Source: JAAFHB01 sp037128295
GTDB lineage: Bacteria; Bacteroidota; Bacteroidia; Bacteroidales; Prolixibacteraceae
Reading direction: 5' to 3'
NCBI GenBank assembly: GCA_037128295.1
Contig: JBAXWR010000006.1
Span: 1-64,000 of the forward strand
Length of the DNA: 64,000 nucleotides
In this document: piece by piece, positions 18,501-27,096 of the stretch
How the letters are laid out: the number at the start of each line of letters is the position of its first letter
How positions within the stretch are numbered: the first letter of the stretch is position 1
Notes under the pieces: generated by a model
Seen by the model: the letters and a program-made list of their open reading frames with translations, nothing else
Told to the model about the DNA's origin: nothing
Database searches by the model: none
Translations under genes and position numbers: made by a program

Positions 18501-19396
18501 ATTCTAAAGGTGATAATATAGCCTGGTATGCCAATCACCACCACTCACCCAAAGCTAACGATGCTTATCAGTACAGCTACCTTTATAAATATGAGTTCAA
18601 CATTGCTAAAGGTGCCAAATCGGTAACACTTCCCAATAATGAGAAGATCAGGATTTTTGCGATTACGGTTGCTAAAAAAACCAATGACGATATTCAACCG
18701 TTGCAACCGCTTTATGATGATTTCAAAGACAGTAAGCCAGTCGAGTTAAGGGTAAAGGAGATGATTACGCCTGAAATGGTCCCGATGAAATATTCTGTTA
18801 AACCGCTATTTGGCGTGATCGATCCGCGTATGGCCAACAATTCAAGATTGAAAGCTTACCTGAGAAGTCAGGGGATGGATACGGTTATCGTCCAGTCAGT
18901 TCCTTCAACAACCGACTATGCCGACGTGAAGTCTGGGAACAAAGTGAGTGCCGTATATTATGCGACAGGAAAATCCTCAAAAGGGAAGGATTACGACAAA
19001 TCAAAAATGGACATTTCACAAATACTTGATTCACAATCGGGTAAATTGGCCGATACGGTTTGGTTCGACAATGGTGAAGGCCGGTTTGTTTTGGATTTGC
19101 AGAAATCTGTATCAATCGACAAGATCGACCTTTTCCTTAACCAGTTCAGGGCGCGTGGCAACCAGTTGTTCAGTATGTGGGTTGCTGAAAATCCAAAGGA
19201 TGTAACCGGTGACCCAAAAACAAATGGCTGGAAATACATTGGATTTTATGGTGCAGGCGGACGCGGTATGATGGGTGCCACAGGAGCTTCGTTGAAATTT
19301 GAAGAGAGCCTTAAAGGCCGCTACATCATGCTCCTGACCGATGGGAAATGGCACGGGAACGATTACCTGAAACAGGTCGATGTCTTTGTGAAATAG
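15530..19396 (+). CDS. Secreted GH38 alpha-mannosidase with long C-terminal extension
   Basis: 1288 aa, signal peptide MKNRILLFMACCLLLPFFALA. GH38 enzymes are zinc-dependent retaining alpha-mannosidases. The zinc ligands His45 and Asp47 (GYAHLDTEW), the nucleophile Asp158 in LPDCFGF, and the SQFHD block with His369-Asp370 are all in place. The mid region carries the GH38 beta-sandwich domains. The last ~400 residues (from about 890) go beyond a standard enzyme. They begin with a new sandwich-like part, contain a His-rich NHHHS stretch and end in an F5/8-type, sugar-binding-like module (WKYIGFYGAGGRG, GRYIMLLTDGKWHGN). Likely periplasmic or surface-exposed, removing mannose from host or plant glycans. 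A terminator-like hairpin follows. Confidence 0.9.
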   Translation: MKNRILLFMACCLLLPFFALAQQIDKREKYDVSKDKVLYTIGYAHLDTEWNWEYPTTINEYIKNTMEDNFKLLEKYPDYVFNFTGSRRYNMMYEYYPESFKKVAEYIKQGRWFISGSSVDEGEVNVSSSESVLRQVLYGNLYFKRTFNKQSYDYMLPDCFGFVATMPSVWNHAGLLGFSTQKLTWRSSNGTPFNVGVWEGPDGKGLLAALNATSYSGGVEERLDKNPEWTARMNSNVNKFGVNFDFRYYGTGDVGGAPREKDVVNAVKSVKHDDSNFKVVLTSSDQIFKDITPELREKLPTYSGDLLLTEHSAGSMTSQSFMKRANRKNELLAKSAEQLASVADWMGGASYPMTKINNSWDLILGSQFHDILPGTSTVLAYKYAWNDEFIAMNGLSEVVKNSISTIAHQMNTQTTGKAVVVYNPVAMSREDVVTAELTYSKLPVNISVFDNNGQVVPFQIISSNGNKLKLIFLAKLPSAGLSVFDVRETSLAPAQSTTLSIKDQTLENSYLKVVIDKNGDISSIYDKKALKEVLSKPASLQFQQERPTQWPAWNMDWNDRKNPPFDFMNKEVTVKIVEMGPVRVAFEVTKKGQNSSITQIISLAAGEAGKRIEVANKIDWQSKEVSLKAAFPTTVTNEMATYGLNTAAIQRTTNNDVKFEVPGRLWIDLTDRPNNYGVSILEDCKYGSDKPDNNTLRLTLMYTPKANSYVYQGSQDWGVHDVKYGIYPHTGDWAYALSPWQGEFLNNPLLAFETTKHDGSMGKEISLVKINSPKVQLMAFKKAEESDYYIVRFNELFGKTANHIAVNFPGKVVDAYEVNGQEQKIGVANSSNGALNFDMSKFQIRTFAVKLEKPAAVAPITQQSVALPYNIDVISFDKNRGDGRMTDTLAIAAELIPETIVSEDIKFKIGNTADGQNNAVFAKGQKIDLPAGDYNKVYILAAATQDVKDNLKIGSQTASFNVQDWTGWIGQHYNRKLYFNDMKVAGIANAYSKGDNIAWYANHHHSPKANDAYQYSYLYKYEFNIAKGAKSVTLPNNEKIRIFAITVAKKTNDDIQPLQPLYDDFKDSKPVELRVKEMITPEMVPMKYSVKPLFGVIDPRMANNSRLKAYLRSQGMDTVIVQSVPSTTDYADVKSGNKVSAVYYATGKSSKGKDYDKSKMDISQILDSQSGKLADTVWFDNGEGRFVLDLQKSVSIDKIDLFLNQFRARGNQLFSMWVAENPKDVTGDPKTNGWKYIGFYGAGGRGMMGATGASLKFEESLKGRYIMLLTDGKWHGNDYLKQVDVFVK

Positions 19397-19475
19397 TACC
19401 GGAGTCACAATGAATTATATAAACACATAATCTGCAATTAGTTACACAACAATTAATTTTGAAAGCAGGTAGTGA

Positions 19476-19507
19476 AAAGGGCTTATAATGAAAGTTGTAA
19501 GCCCTTT
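19476..19507 (+). terminator. Rho-independent terminator-like hairpin after the GH38 gene
   Basis: AAAGGGCTTA (19476-19485) pairs perfectly with TAAGCCCTTT (19498-19507), leaving a 12-base loop. It is followed by ATTTC rather than a pure T-run. It lies between two same-strand genes and separates them into different transcripts. Confidence 0.65.
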
Positions 19508-19571
19508 ATTTCAAAAGAAAGGATAGTAAATTTTTTAATTTTGTGCATTAACAAAAAGCATTCACCTCAAT

Positions 19572-20684
19572 ATGAAAACAAAAACACTTTTCAGGGTGCT
19601 ATCCCTGTTATTGATTGCCAGTTTTTCATTTCAAACTCAAACTATGGCAATTGGCAAACCGATCCGTCTTGCTGTGGCTGGGATGACCCATGGCCATATC
19701 TCATTCATCATGGGACGGCCCGACAAAGGGGACTTTAAGCTGGTCGGCTTTTATGAACCCAATCAGGAATTGACAAAACAATTGTCGAAGAGATATAAAT
19801 TTTCGGAAGACCTGGTTTATACCGATCTGCCAAAAATGCTCGATGAAGTAAAACCCGATGCAGTAGTTGCGTTCGGATCTATTTATGACCACCTTGCAGT
19901 TGTTGAGGCTTGTGCCCCGCGTGGCATTCATGTGATGGTGGAGAAACCGTTGGCTGTGAACATGAAACACGCTCAGAGGATGGCTGAAATTGCCAATAAA
20001 TACCACATCAATTTATTGACAGATTACGAAACATCCTGGTATCCTACTACGGCCCAAGCTTTTAAAATGGTGAACGACAGCAATTACGTCGGAAACGTTA
20101 GAAAGGTCGTAATCCACGACGGGCATCAGGGGCCAAAAGAGATCGGGTGCAACAAGGTTTTTCTTGATTGGCTAACTGATCCTGTCTTAAACGGAGGTGG
20201 TGCAATTGTAGATTTTGGATGTTATGGTGCCAACCTGATGACTGCACTCACCAATGGAGAGAAACCTGTTTCGGTTACAGCAGTTACGCGTCAGTATAAA
20301 CCCGAAATTTATCCGAAAGTCGATGACGATGCATCAATTATTGTCAATTTCCCTCATTCACAGTGCATTATCCAGGCTTCATGGAACTGGCCTTTCAGCC
20401 GGAAAGACATGGAGATCTACGGTGACAAAGGATATGTGATATCCGTTGATAAAAACAATATGCGGATCCGGGGTGCCAAAATGCAAAACGAAAAGGCAAC
20501 ACAGGTAACCTCTGCCGATGTTGCAGTTTATGAAGACCCCTTCAACTATTTCGCAGATGTCCTGAGTGGAAAAATTACTGTTCCTGCTTTTGGGCTTTAC
20601 TCGCTTGAAAACAATGTTCAGGTGGTCAGGATTTTGGATGCTGCCAGGGAATCGGCAAAGACAGGGAAAACAGTAAAGTTCTAA
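19572..20684 (+). CDS. Secreted Gfo/Idh/MocA family oxidoreductase
   Basis: 370 aa, Sec-type signal peptide (MKTKTLFRVLSLLLIASFSFQTQTMA). The Rossmann domain starts at residue ~32 (RLAVAGMTHGH, with Met-Thr-His in place of the usual Gly-rich turn). The family EKP motif is present (HVMVEKPLAVNMKHA), followed by a C-terminal alpha/beta substrate domain (ILNGGGAIVDFGCYGANLM-like). The altered dinucleotide loop may mean changed cofactor binding. It differs from the Tat-type paralogue at 6798 in length and export route. A TAATTTTG box at 19536-19543 may be its -7 element. A perfect hairpin follows, so it appears monocistronic. Substrate unknown. Confidence 0.85.
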   Translation: MKTKTLFRVLSLLLIASFSFQTQTMAIGKPIRLAVAGMTHGHISFIMGRPDKGDFKLVGFYEPNQELTKQLSKRYKFSEDLVYTDLPKMLDEVKPDAVVAFGSIYDHLAVVEACAPRGIHVMVEKPLAVNMKHAQRMAEIANKYHINLLTDYETSWYPTTAQAFKMVNDSNYVGNVRKVVIHDGHQGPKEIGCNKVFLDWLTDPVLNGGGAIVDFGCYGANLMTALTNGEKPVSVTAVTRQYKPEIYPKVDDDASIIVNFPHSQCIIQASWNWPFSRKDMEIYGDKGYVISVDKNNMRIRGAKMQNEKATQVTSADVAVYEDPFNYFADVLSGKITVPAFGLYSLENNVQVVRILDAARESAKTGKTVKF

Positions 20685-21130
20685 TATATTGTATATTAAA
20701 TAATAACAGATTTTGAAACGAATCTGTTATTGAGAGATAGGTTCACAAAGAATTAGTCTCCAGAGTAAATCATCGATTCCAACAGCATATTTAGCATTTA
20801 TCACATTCAATTAATACTATTTGCTGAACCATATCAAAGCCACAGAGTGGCGGAATATTTGTAGAAATCAATTCACGTGTTATCGTGTTTAGGTGCAACG
20901 CACAGTAATATTCTGATATATTTCAATCTGCAACCAATAAAATTAGCGGATGATCTCCTGTCCGAACGAAACACAAGGTAGCTTTCGGGCCAATACCAGG
21001 AGCAGGACCAGTCCCATCAGTTATTCGCAATAAAAACCATCAAAAAAATAGGAAAATAGTTACTTTTGCACGGATTAACTAACGTACATTGGCTTTAAGC
21101 CATAAAGAAAATAAAACCACTTTAATTGAA
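20685..21130. other. Gene-free 446-bp gap between oxidoreductase and beta-galactosidase genes
   Basis: Besides the hairpin at 20702-20731, the only notable word is TACTTTTG at 21061-21068, which fits TAnnTTTG 62 bases before the ATG at 21131. I see no gene or further repeat. Confidence 0.5.
20702..20731 (+). terminator. Terminator-like perfect hairpin
   Basis: AATAACAGATT (20702-20712) pairs perfectly with AATCTGTTATT (20721-20731) around an 8-base loop, 18 bases after the oxidoreductase stop codon. AT-rich and without a long T-run, so efficiency is uncertain. Confidence 0.55.
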
Positions 21131-24100
21131 ATGAGACAAACTATTTTGACCTCGATGATCGTAATGTGCTTACTATCATTTGTTTTTGCTCAGAAAATCC
21201 CAACCGAATTACAATCCCCTGAAATTGTATCACTTGGACGGATGCCAATGAGAGCTTCCAGCTTCGGATTCGAGAACAGGGAACTGGCCAAAACCGGTGA
21301 CCGTGAAAAATCGAATTACTTTCTTTCTCTGAACGGGACGTGGAAATTCAATTGGGTGAAGGACCCGCAAAAACGGCCGCTTGATTTTTTTGAGTTGGGA
21401 TTTAACGACCAGTCATGGGTCAATTTCCAGGTGCCTGCTAACTGGGAGGTCAATGGATATGGCCTTCCAATTTACGTGAACCAGCCCTACGAATTTACAG
21501 GACAGGCCAAACGCGGTTCAAGGTTGAATCCGCCATTCGATATTCCCGAGGACAATAATCCTGTTGGTTCGTACCGTAAGAGATTCACAATCCCTGAAAA
21601 CTGGAACGGGCGTCAGGTTTTTATCCATCTGGGTGCAGTCAAATCAGCTTTCTTTATCTGGGTTAATGGTAAAAAAGTGGGATACAGCGAAGACAGCAAG
21701 CTGGCTGCCGAATTTGACATTACAAAATATATAACAAAAGGGGAAAACCTTGTGGCATTGCAGGTTTACCGCTGGAGCGACGGGTCTTACGTTGAATGTC
21801 AGGATATGTGGCGCATCTCAGGGATCGAACGCGATGTATTTGTTTATTCAACACCTCTGCTAGATATCCGTGATTTCAAGGTTCAATCCACATTGGATGC
21901 TACTTATACCAACGGTATCCTGAAAGCGGATATCGATGTCAACAGTTACCGGATCGACAAAAGAACAAATCACAGTAAACCAGATGTTTTCTCCGTGGAA
22001 GTCGAGTTGACCGATGCCAATGGGAACAGCATCTGGAAAGATCAGACAAATGGCAAGATGACTGTTCTTGGAAATTATTTCACAAGGGTTTCGTTCAACA
22101 AAGAGATTCCCAAAGTATCAAACTGGTCGGCAGAAATACCCTATCTTTATAATTTGTATATCACCCTGAAAGACAAGGATAATGCTGTGATTGAGGTAGT
22201 TCCTGTAAAGGTAGGGTTTCGGTCCATCGAAATAAAGGACAATAACTTCCTTGTAAATGGCAAACGTGTTTTCCTGAAAGGGGTGAACCGTCATGAACAC
22301 AATGCCACCAAAGGGCACACCTTAACAAAGGACGACATGCGCAAGGACATGGAGATGATGAAAAAGCTCAACGTGAACGCAGTCCGCCATTCTCACTATC
22401 CACCAGATCCCTATTGGATGCAACTTTGCGATGAATATGGGTTGTATGTTGTTGACGAAGCCAATATTGAATCCCATGGCCGTGGATACGATCTTGAATA
22501 CAGTTTTGGCAACGATAAATTGTGGCGGAATGTCCAGCTGCAACGGATTGAGCGCATGTACGAACGCGATAAGAACCATCCTTCAATTGTGACCTGGTCG
22601 CTTGGTAACGAGGCAGGTAACGGTACAGTCATGTACGAAGCCTACGACTGGCTGAAAAAAACCGATTCCCGTCCTGTTCAATACGAACGTGCTGAAAATG
22701 ATTATAATACAGATATGATTGTGCCACAGTACCCTTCGCCAGATTGGTTGGTCAGGTATTCGAAAAGCAACCCTACCCGTCTTTTGGTGATGAGCGAATA
22801 TGCGCACATCATGGGCAACAGCCTCGGAAATTTCAAGGAGTATTGGGAAGCAATCGAAAACAATCCTAACCTTCAGGGTGGTTTTATCTGGGAATGGATC
22901 GATCAATCCATTGATACTTTGAAAAATGGAAAACGGATCATGGCTTATGGTGGCGATTTCCCATTTAATGAACCAACCAACCAGAACCTGAGCGACAACG
23001 ATTTCTGTGTGAAAGGGGTCGTAACGGCTTACCGTGGCATGACACCTATGGCTGTCGAAGTAAAAAAAGTCTATCAGCACATCAAAACAAAATTGAACGG
23101 TACCAATGAACTGACTGTAACCAATGGGTACTTTTTTAGAAATCTGAACAACATTCAGATTGATTGGAAGTTGCTTGAAAACGGCATCGAAGTGGAGAAA
23201 GGCATAGTGCCATCAATTGCGATTCCGGCAAGTCAAAGTAAAACGATTGTACTTCCTGTTAAGTCCAAACAGAAAACCGGTAATGAATACTTTTTGAATG
23301 TTTATTATGAATTGAAGCAACCAGAGCCATTCCTCGAAGCTGGCCATATACTTGCTTATGAGCAGTTTGAACTAAGCACACCTGCTGCCAAAAACGAAAT
23401 ATCAGCAAAAGGCGAACTGAAAACCTCGACCAAAGACGACATCTTTACAGTTACCGGAAAAGATTTTATGCTGACGTTCGACCTCAAGGCAGGACTTCTG
23501 AAATCGTATATTCTGAAAGGTGTGGCCATGCTCGTAAGGGGCCCCGAACCTTCCTTCTGGCGTGCTCCGACAGATAACGACATTGGCGCAGGGTTCAACA
23601 AATCGATGCGGAAGTGGCGGAATGCTTATCAGGATGGGAAGATTATTAATTCTAAAGTTAATACAATAAATCCGGGTCAAATCGAAATACTCTTCAGCAA
23701 AAACTTGATAGATGGTGACGCAATCATCAAACAAAAACTTACTGTTTATGCTGACGGTTCGGTCAAAGTTGACAATCAGTTTGAAGCGATGAAAGGGAAA
23801 ACCAAAATCATGATGCGCATTGGCAACGACCTGCAGATGAACAAACAGTTCGATCAGGTCAAATGGTTTGGACGTGGTCCGGGCGAAAGTTATTGGGACC
23901 GTAAAAGTGGTTCTTTGGTTGGAATTTATGCCCAAAAAGTCAACGAGCAGTATTTCCCATATGCCCGTCCACAGGAGAGCGGCAACAAATCGGATGTGCG
24001 CTGGTTCAGCCTGACCAATAAAAAAGGGAGCGGATTACGGTTCGAGTTTGCAAACGAGCTCTTAAATTGTTCGGCATTGCCTTACAGTGTGGATGACCTT

Positions 24101-24289
24101 GATCCGGAAGTCGATAAGAAGCAATACCACTCGGGCGAACTGGTAGCAAGGAACGAAACCTACCTGCACATCGATTTGCAGCAGTCGGGGTTGCAGGGTA
24201 TGGATAGCTGGGGATCATGGCCGTTGAAGCAATATCAGATACCCTATGCAAATCAACAGTATAGCTACTGGATTAAACCTTTGCGATAG
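21131..24289 (+). CDS. GH2 beta-galactosidase (LacZ-type), secreted
   Basis: 1052 aa from the ATG at 21131. That start gives a clean signal peptide (MRQTILTSMIVMCLLSFVFAQ); an upstream TTG at 21089 would bury it. Domain order is LacZ-like: N-terminal sugar-binding jelly roll (GTWKFNWVKDP, VPANWEVNGYG), immunoglobulin-like domain, TIM barrel, second Ig-like domain and C-terminal beta-galactosidase small-chain domain (QVKWFGRGPGESYWDRKSG). The acid/base Glu494 is in SLGNEAGNG and the nucleophile Glu556 in MSEYAH. It should release terminal beta-galactose (or a related beta-linked sugar) in the periplasm. A second, different LacZ-type enzyme is encoded at 27097 on the other strand. Confidence 0.92.
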   Translation: MRQTILTSMIVMCLLSFVFAQKIPTELQSPEIVSLGRMPMRASSFGFENRELAKTGDREKSNYFLSLNGTWKFNWVKDPQKRPLDFFELGFNDQSWVNFQVPANWEVNGYGLPIYVNQPYEFTGQAKRGSRLNPPFDIPEDNNPVGSYRKRFTIPENWNGRQVFIHLGAVKSAFFIWVNGKKVGYSEDSKLAAEFDITKYITKGENLVALQVYRWSDGSYVECQDMWRISGIERDVFVYSTPLLDIRDFKVQSTLDATYTNGILKADIDVNSYRIDKRTNHSKPDVFSVEVELTDANGNSIWKDQTNGKMTVLGNYFTRVSFNKEIPKVSNWSAEIPYLYNLYITLKDKDNAVIEVVPVKVGFRSIEIKDNNFLVNGKRVFLKGVNRHEHNATKGHTLTKDDMRKDMEMMKKLNVNAVRHSHYPPDPYWMQLCDEYGLYVVDEANIESHGRGYDLEYSFGNDKLWRNVQLQRIERMYERDKNHPSIVTWSLGNEAGNGTVMYEAYDWLKKTDSRPVQYERAENDYNTDMIVPQYPSPDWLVRYSKSNPTRLLVMSEYAHIMGNSLGNFKEYWEAIENNPNLQGGFIWEWIDQSIDTLKNGKRIMAYGGDFPFNEPTNQNLSDNDFCVKGVVTAYRGMTPMAVEVKKVYQHIKTKLNGTNELTVTNGYFFRNLNNIQIDWKLLENGIEVEKGIVPSIAIPASQSKTIVLPVKSKQKTGNEYFLNVYYELKQPEPFLEAGHILAYEQFELSTPAAKNEISAKGELKTSTKDDIFTVTGKDFMLTFDLKAGLLKSYILKGVAMLVRGPEPSFWRAPTDNDIGAGFNKSMRKWRNAYQDGKIINSKVNTINPGQIEILFSKNLIDGDAIIKQKLTVYADGSVKVDNQFEAMKGKTKIMMRIGNDLQMNKQFDQVKWFGRGPGESYWDRKSGSLVGIYAQKVNEQYFPYARPQESGNKSDVRWFSLTNKKGSGLRFEFANELLNCSALPYSVDDLDPEVDKKQYHSGELVARNETYLHIDLQQSGLQGMDSWGSWPLKQYQIPYANQQYSYWIKPLR

Positions 24290-24317
24290 TCACAGGCCAT
24301 TTTAAAAACGATACAAT

Positions 24318-24874
24318 ATGAATGATGACGCTTCGGGAAAAATAGTAATCCAACTCAGTAAATCAAAACTGTTTTTACTGTTTTTAGGTGCTGCTACTTT
24401 CGCAGGAATTGGTTTTTGGTTTGTAACTGCTCCACCAAAAATCGACCTCCCACTTTTCGGTAATTCGACAATAATCTTTATAGTTGGACTTGCAAGTATC
24501 GTATTTTTCGGGATTATGGGCTATTTTATTTTCAAAATGTTAGGCGACAAATCACCAGGACTAGTCATTTCAGCCGAAGGAGTATTTGACAATTCGAGCG
24601 CGATAAGTGTTGGACTTATTCTCTGGTCTGATGTATTGGAGATAAAGGAAACCAAAGTTGTAAACCAACTTTCATCTGTTTGATCGTAAAAAATCCGCAG
24701 GACTATATTGACAGGCAAAAAAATCCTATCAAAGGGCTATTGATGCAAAAAAATTATGATTCATATGGTACTGCAATCGCTATTTCTGCAAATGGACTGA
24801 ATTATGGCTACCAGGAACTTAAAGATATGCTCGACAAAAAATTCTTAGCGTTTAAAAGCAGCTTAAAACAATAG
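24318..24874 (+). pseudogene. STM3941-like membrane protein gene, broken by a one-base frameshift
   Basis: The first frame runs from the ATG at 24318 to a TGA at 24681-24683. It encodes two membrane segments (LFLLFLGAATFAGIGFWFV and IIFIVGLASIVFFGIMGYF) and a soluble part that stops at VVNQLSSV. A second frame carries the expected continuation, IVKNPQDYIDRQKNP and a C-terminal helix, to 24874. Adding one A in the caact word near 24666-24670 gives a continuous V-N-Q-T-F-I-C-L-I-V-K-N-P junction and a protein of ~185 aa, as in the STM3941 family (function unknown). Either the gene is newly broken or the base is a sequencing error. It starts 28 bases after the beta-galactosidase and may share its transcript. 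Confidence 0.8.
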
Positions 24875-24905
24875 GCAAAGCTGTATCAAATTTTACTGAG
24901 CAGCC

Positions 24906-24972
24906 CTCTGCGAAAATTTGCGGGATCTGCGGGAAAAAGTATTTCCCGCAGATCTCGCAGATCATCGCAGAA
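24906..24972. repeat. Long intergenic hairpin of TCTGCG words
   Basis: The arm at 24906-24936 pairs with 24942-24972 over 31 bases with a few mismatches and a 5-base loop; GATCTGCGGGAAA is matched perfectly by TTTCCCGCAGATC. It lies in the 3' gap shared by the broken STM3941-like gene and the convergent lplA. Similar in style to the hairpins near 1890, 15170 and 41270. Confidence 0.65.
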
Positions 24973-25019
24973 ATTGCTTTGGAAATTAGCAATAAAATAA
25001 AGCTTGAATTGAATGATAT

Positions 25020-25058
25020 TTCACTCATTAAGCATAATTATCATAGTTAATGAGTGAA
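25020..25058. terminator. Bidirectional terminator-like hairpin between convergent genes
   Basis: TTCACTCATTAA (25020-25031) pairs perfectly over 12 bases with TTAATGAGTGAA (25047-25058), with a 15-base loop. A TTTT run follows on the + strand. It sits between the STM3941-like pseudogene and lplA, which face each other. Confidence 0.6.
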
Positions 25059-25121
25059 TTTTAATTCATAAAATACTAAGAATAGCTGCGTGAGTTTTTC
25101 AACAGGCTGTTCGTTAGTTTT

Positions 25122-26090
25122 TCAAAAAAAATGGCAACATAAGTCGATCAAATTGGCCCGAGCTTGGGAATTCAGGGATTCATTTTTATTGAGCTTTCCA
25201 TAAATTGACAGAAAATCATGCCTTTCGTCAATTAATGAGTTAAATAGCATTTGGTCCACATCATTTGAATTCGATTCAATATTTTTAATGATTCCTTTCT
25301 GAACCTCAAGCTCGAATTTTATAAGAGAGGATCCATATTGAAATGAATTGCTAAAAACGTATTTTGGTGAATACCCATAAATCCAATTCCATGATTGGAA
25401 TTTTTCATTTGACAGGATGCTAATTTTTTGTATCTCTTCATCATTTAAATTTTCCAGAACGGATCTTTCTGATTGCGACAATATCTTGTATAAAATGATC
25501 TTCAAAAACTTGTCAGTGCTGAAGACTGTAGGCAAGTAATTGCTAATATTGGTGACTTTAGATCTGACTGACTTAATTGATTTATCGATGTACTTTTCCG
25601 GATTGTTTTTCAACGCCAGCGAAAGATTATTCAGGTCGGTATGATAAAGAAGTGTGCCATGGGATAATACGCGATTCCGGTACACGTGCATTGCATTTCC
25701 GGATACTTTCATATTATCAATCAGAATATCGTGTCGCTCAGAGAAATACGCATTCAAACCCAAATCATTCAAAGCATTTAAGATGGGAATTGTGTATTTT
25801 TCAAAACTTATTTTTTCAACATTGGAACAATTTTGTATGAAACTGAAATTGATGTTGTTTAGGTCCTGATACACAGTACCACCACCAGAGATTCGTCTGG
25901 CTAGTTTGATGTTGTTTTCAATCGCAAATAGAAGGTTTATTTCCGACAATAAGTTTTGATGCTTACCAACGACAATGCAGGGTTCATTAATATAAAGCAA
26001 TAGGATATCCTCATTACTGTTTTTAAGCAGATATTCCTCACTTGAGAGATTAAAATAGGGATCTTGATTATCAGATACTAATAAACGCAT
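25122..26090 (-). CDS. lplA: Lipoate--protein ligase A
   Basis: 322 aa cytoplasmic enzyme that attaches free lipoate (via lipoyl-AMP) to lysines of lipoyl domains such as E2 and GcvH. The LplA/BPL-fold signature RRISGGGTVYQD is at residues 65-76 (the lipoate-binding loop, with Gln where His is more usual). The catalytic Lys128 is in NMKVSGNAM. The N-terminus NLSSEEYLL and the C-terminal accessory domain (WNWIYGYSPKY) match full-length LplA, so both domains are present. It lies 43 bases downstream of the secreted hypothetical gene on the same strand and may be read from its transcript. Confidence 0.92.
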   Translation of the reverse strand: MRLLVSDNQDPYFNLSSEEYLLKNSNEDILLLYINEPCIVVGKHQNLLSEINLLFAIENNIKLARRISGGGTVYQDLNNINFSFIQNCSNVEKISFEKYTIPILNALNDLGLNAYFSERHDILIDNMKVSGNAMHVYRNRVLSHGTLLYHTDLNNLSLALKNNPEKYIDKSIKSVRSKVTNISNYLPTVFSTDKFLKIILYKILSQSERSVLENLNDEEIQKISILSNEKFQSWNWIYGYSPKYVFSNSFQYGSSLIKFELEVQKGIIKNIESNSNDVDQMLFNSLIDERHDFLSIYGKLNKNESLNSQARANLIDLCCHFF

Positions 26091-26133
26091 GATTAAGGTT
26101 TTTTGAATGACTTGAAACTAATACTTTCAAATT

Positions 26134-27033
26134 CTAATTTAGAATTAGTAAATATTTGCTTTTTACTGGACCTCCGGATTCCTTTCCGGGATTAAATAGC
26201 TCAAATTGATTAATATCGATCTTCTTGTTGTCTGCGAATGAAAGGTCAGGAAAGTAGGTTGACTCTATTTTCCCATTGGAACCAACACGAATAAAAACCG
26301 GAGCCCTGCTACCCAATTGTATATTGTTCCGTTTCAGTTCACTTTTTAAATCCTTCTTTAATCTGGAGTCGGATAACGCTTGATTCTTGGAATAGTAGGG
26401 TGGACTTTCTAAACTTGCAGGATAATAATACCCATCCGTAAACGCCTTTAAACTATCTTTAGCTCCAATTGCGGTTACAATGGAAGATGTATATTTAAAA
26501 ACCATCCTTCCCTCCCGGTCAAATTTTGTGGAGTTAGCCTTGTCATTGAAATGAGCTTTCAACATAAGAATAATGCTCTTAAAATCAGATTCCAATTGTT
26601 TTGAATAAGGCCATTGTCCCAAACCCAAAAGATCGCTGACCTGAATTGCAACAACTTCATCATATCTTAAAAAATACCAGTTGATCGACAATTTATTGTG
26701 GATGGTACCAATTGTAAAGTTTAACAAATCAGCATCATCGGCATCTTTGGCAATTTTAAAACTTCCTGCACCTAAATCAACCAATGGTATTTCGTAGATC
26801 AGTTGATCGAAATGGAACTCCTTTGTATCAGGACTTTTCCTCAAATCTTGGATAATCAATACCTTGTTAATGCTGTCGATGCTGAAAACATATTTTTTAA
26901 CAACATCAAACTCCGGAGCCCTGATGGTTTTTGAGCGAGGCAGGTTGTTCAGTTTCTCCAGAAAGCTTTGTCCTTCTGACTGACTATAACTTAAAAAGGT
27001 AAATACAATCGCTAAAATAATATTGCTTTTCAT
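26134..27033 (-). CDS. Secreted protein of unknown function
   Basis: 299 aa with a signal peptide (MKSNIILAIVFTFLSYSQSEGQ). No named domain is recognised. The middle (KYVFSIDSINKVLIIQDLR, FHFDQLIYEIPLVDLG) reads as beta-rich. The C-terminal ~60 residues (APVFIRVGSNGKIESTYFP, then an acidic stretch and KSKYLLILN) faintly recall the small alpha/beta domains at the C-termini of periplasmic TonB-like proteins, but I would not assign it. A terminator-like hairpin separates it from the beta-galactosidase gene upstream. lplA follows 43 bases downstream. Confidence 0.7.
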   Translation of the reverse strand: MKSNIILAIVFTFLSYSQSEGQSFLEKLNNLPRSKTIRAPEFDVVKKYVFSIDSINKVLIIQDLRKSPDTKEFHFDQLIYEIPLVDLGAGSFKIAKDADDADLLNFTIGTIHNKLSINWYFLRYDEVVAIQVSDLLGLGQWPYSKQLESDFKSIILMLKAHFNDKANSTKFDREGRMVFKYTSSIVTAIGAKDSLKAFTDGYYYPASLESPPYYSKNQALSDSRLKKDLKSELKRNNIQLGSRAPVFIRVGSNGKIESTYFPDLSFADNKKIDINQFELFNPGKESGGPVKSKYLLILN

Positions 27034-27056
27034 ATTTTTAGGTAAATGATATTAAA

Positions 27057-27089
27057 AGTGATAGCCTCACTCAAAGTGAGACTATCACT
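27057..27089 (-). terminator. Terminator-like hairpin after the 27097 beta-galactosidase gene
   Basis: AGTGATAG and CTCACT on the left pair with AGTGAG and CTATCACT on the right: 14 base pairs, one mismatch and a 3-base loop. It begins 8 bases past the stop codon of the minus-strand GH2 gene, and on that strand it is followed by TTTTAAT. Confidence 0.75.
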
Positions 27090-27096
27090 AATTCAG

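Noticed and set aside
22583..23080. 165-codon antisense frame inside the GH2 gene
   Set aside because: It is a shadow of a strongly supported beta-galactosidase frame containing the catalytic Glu residues.
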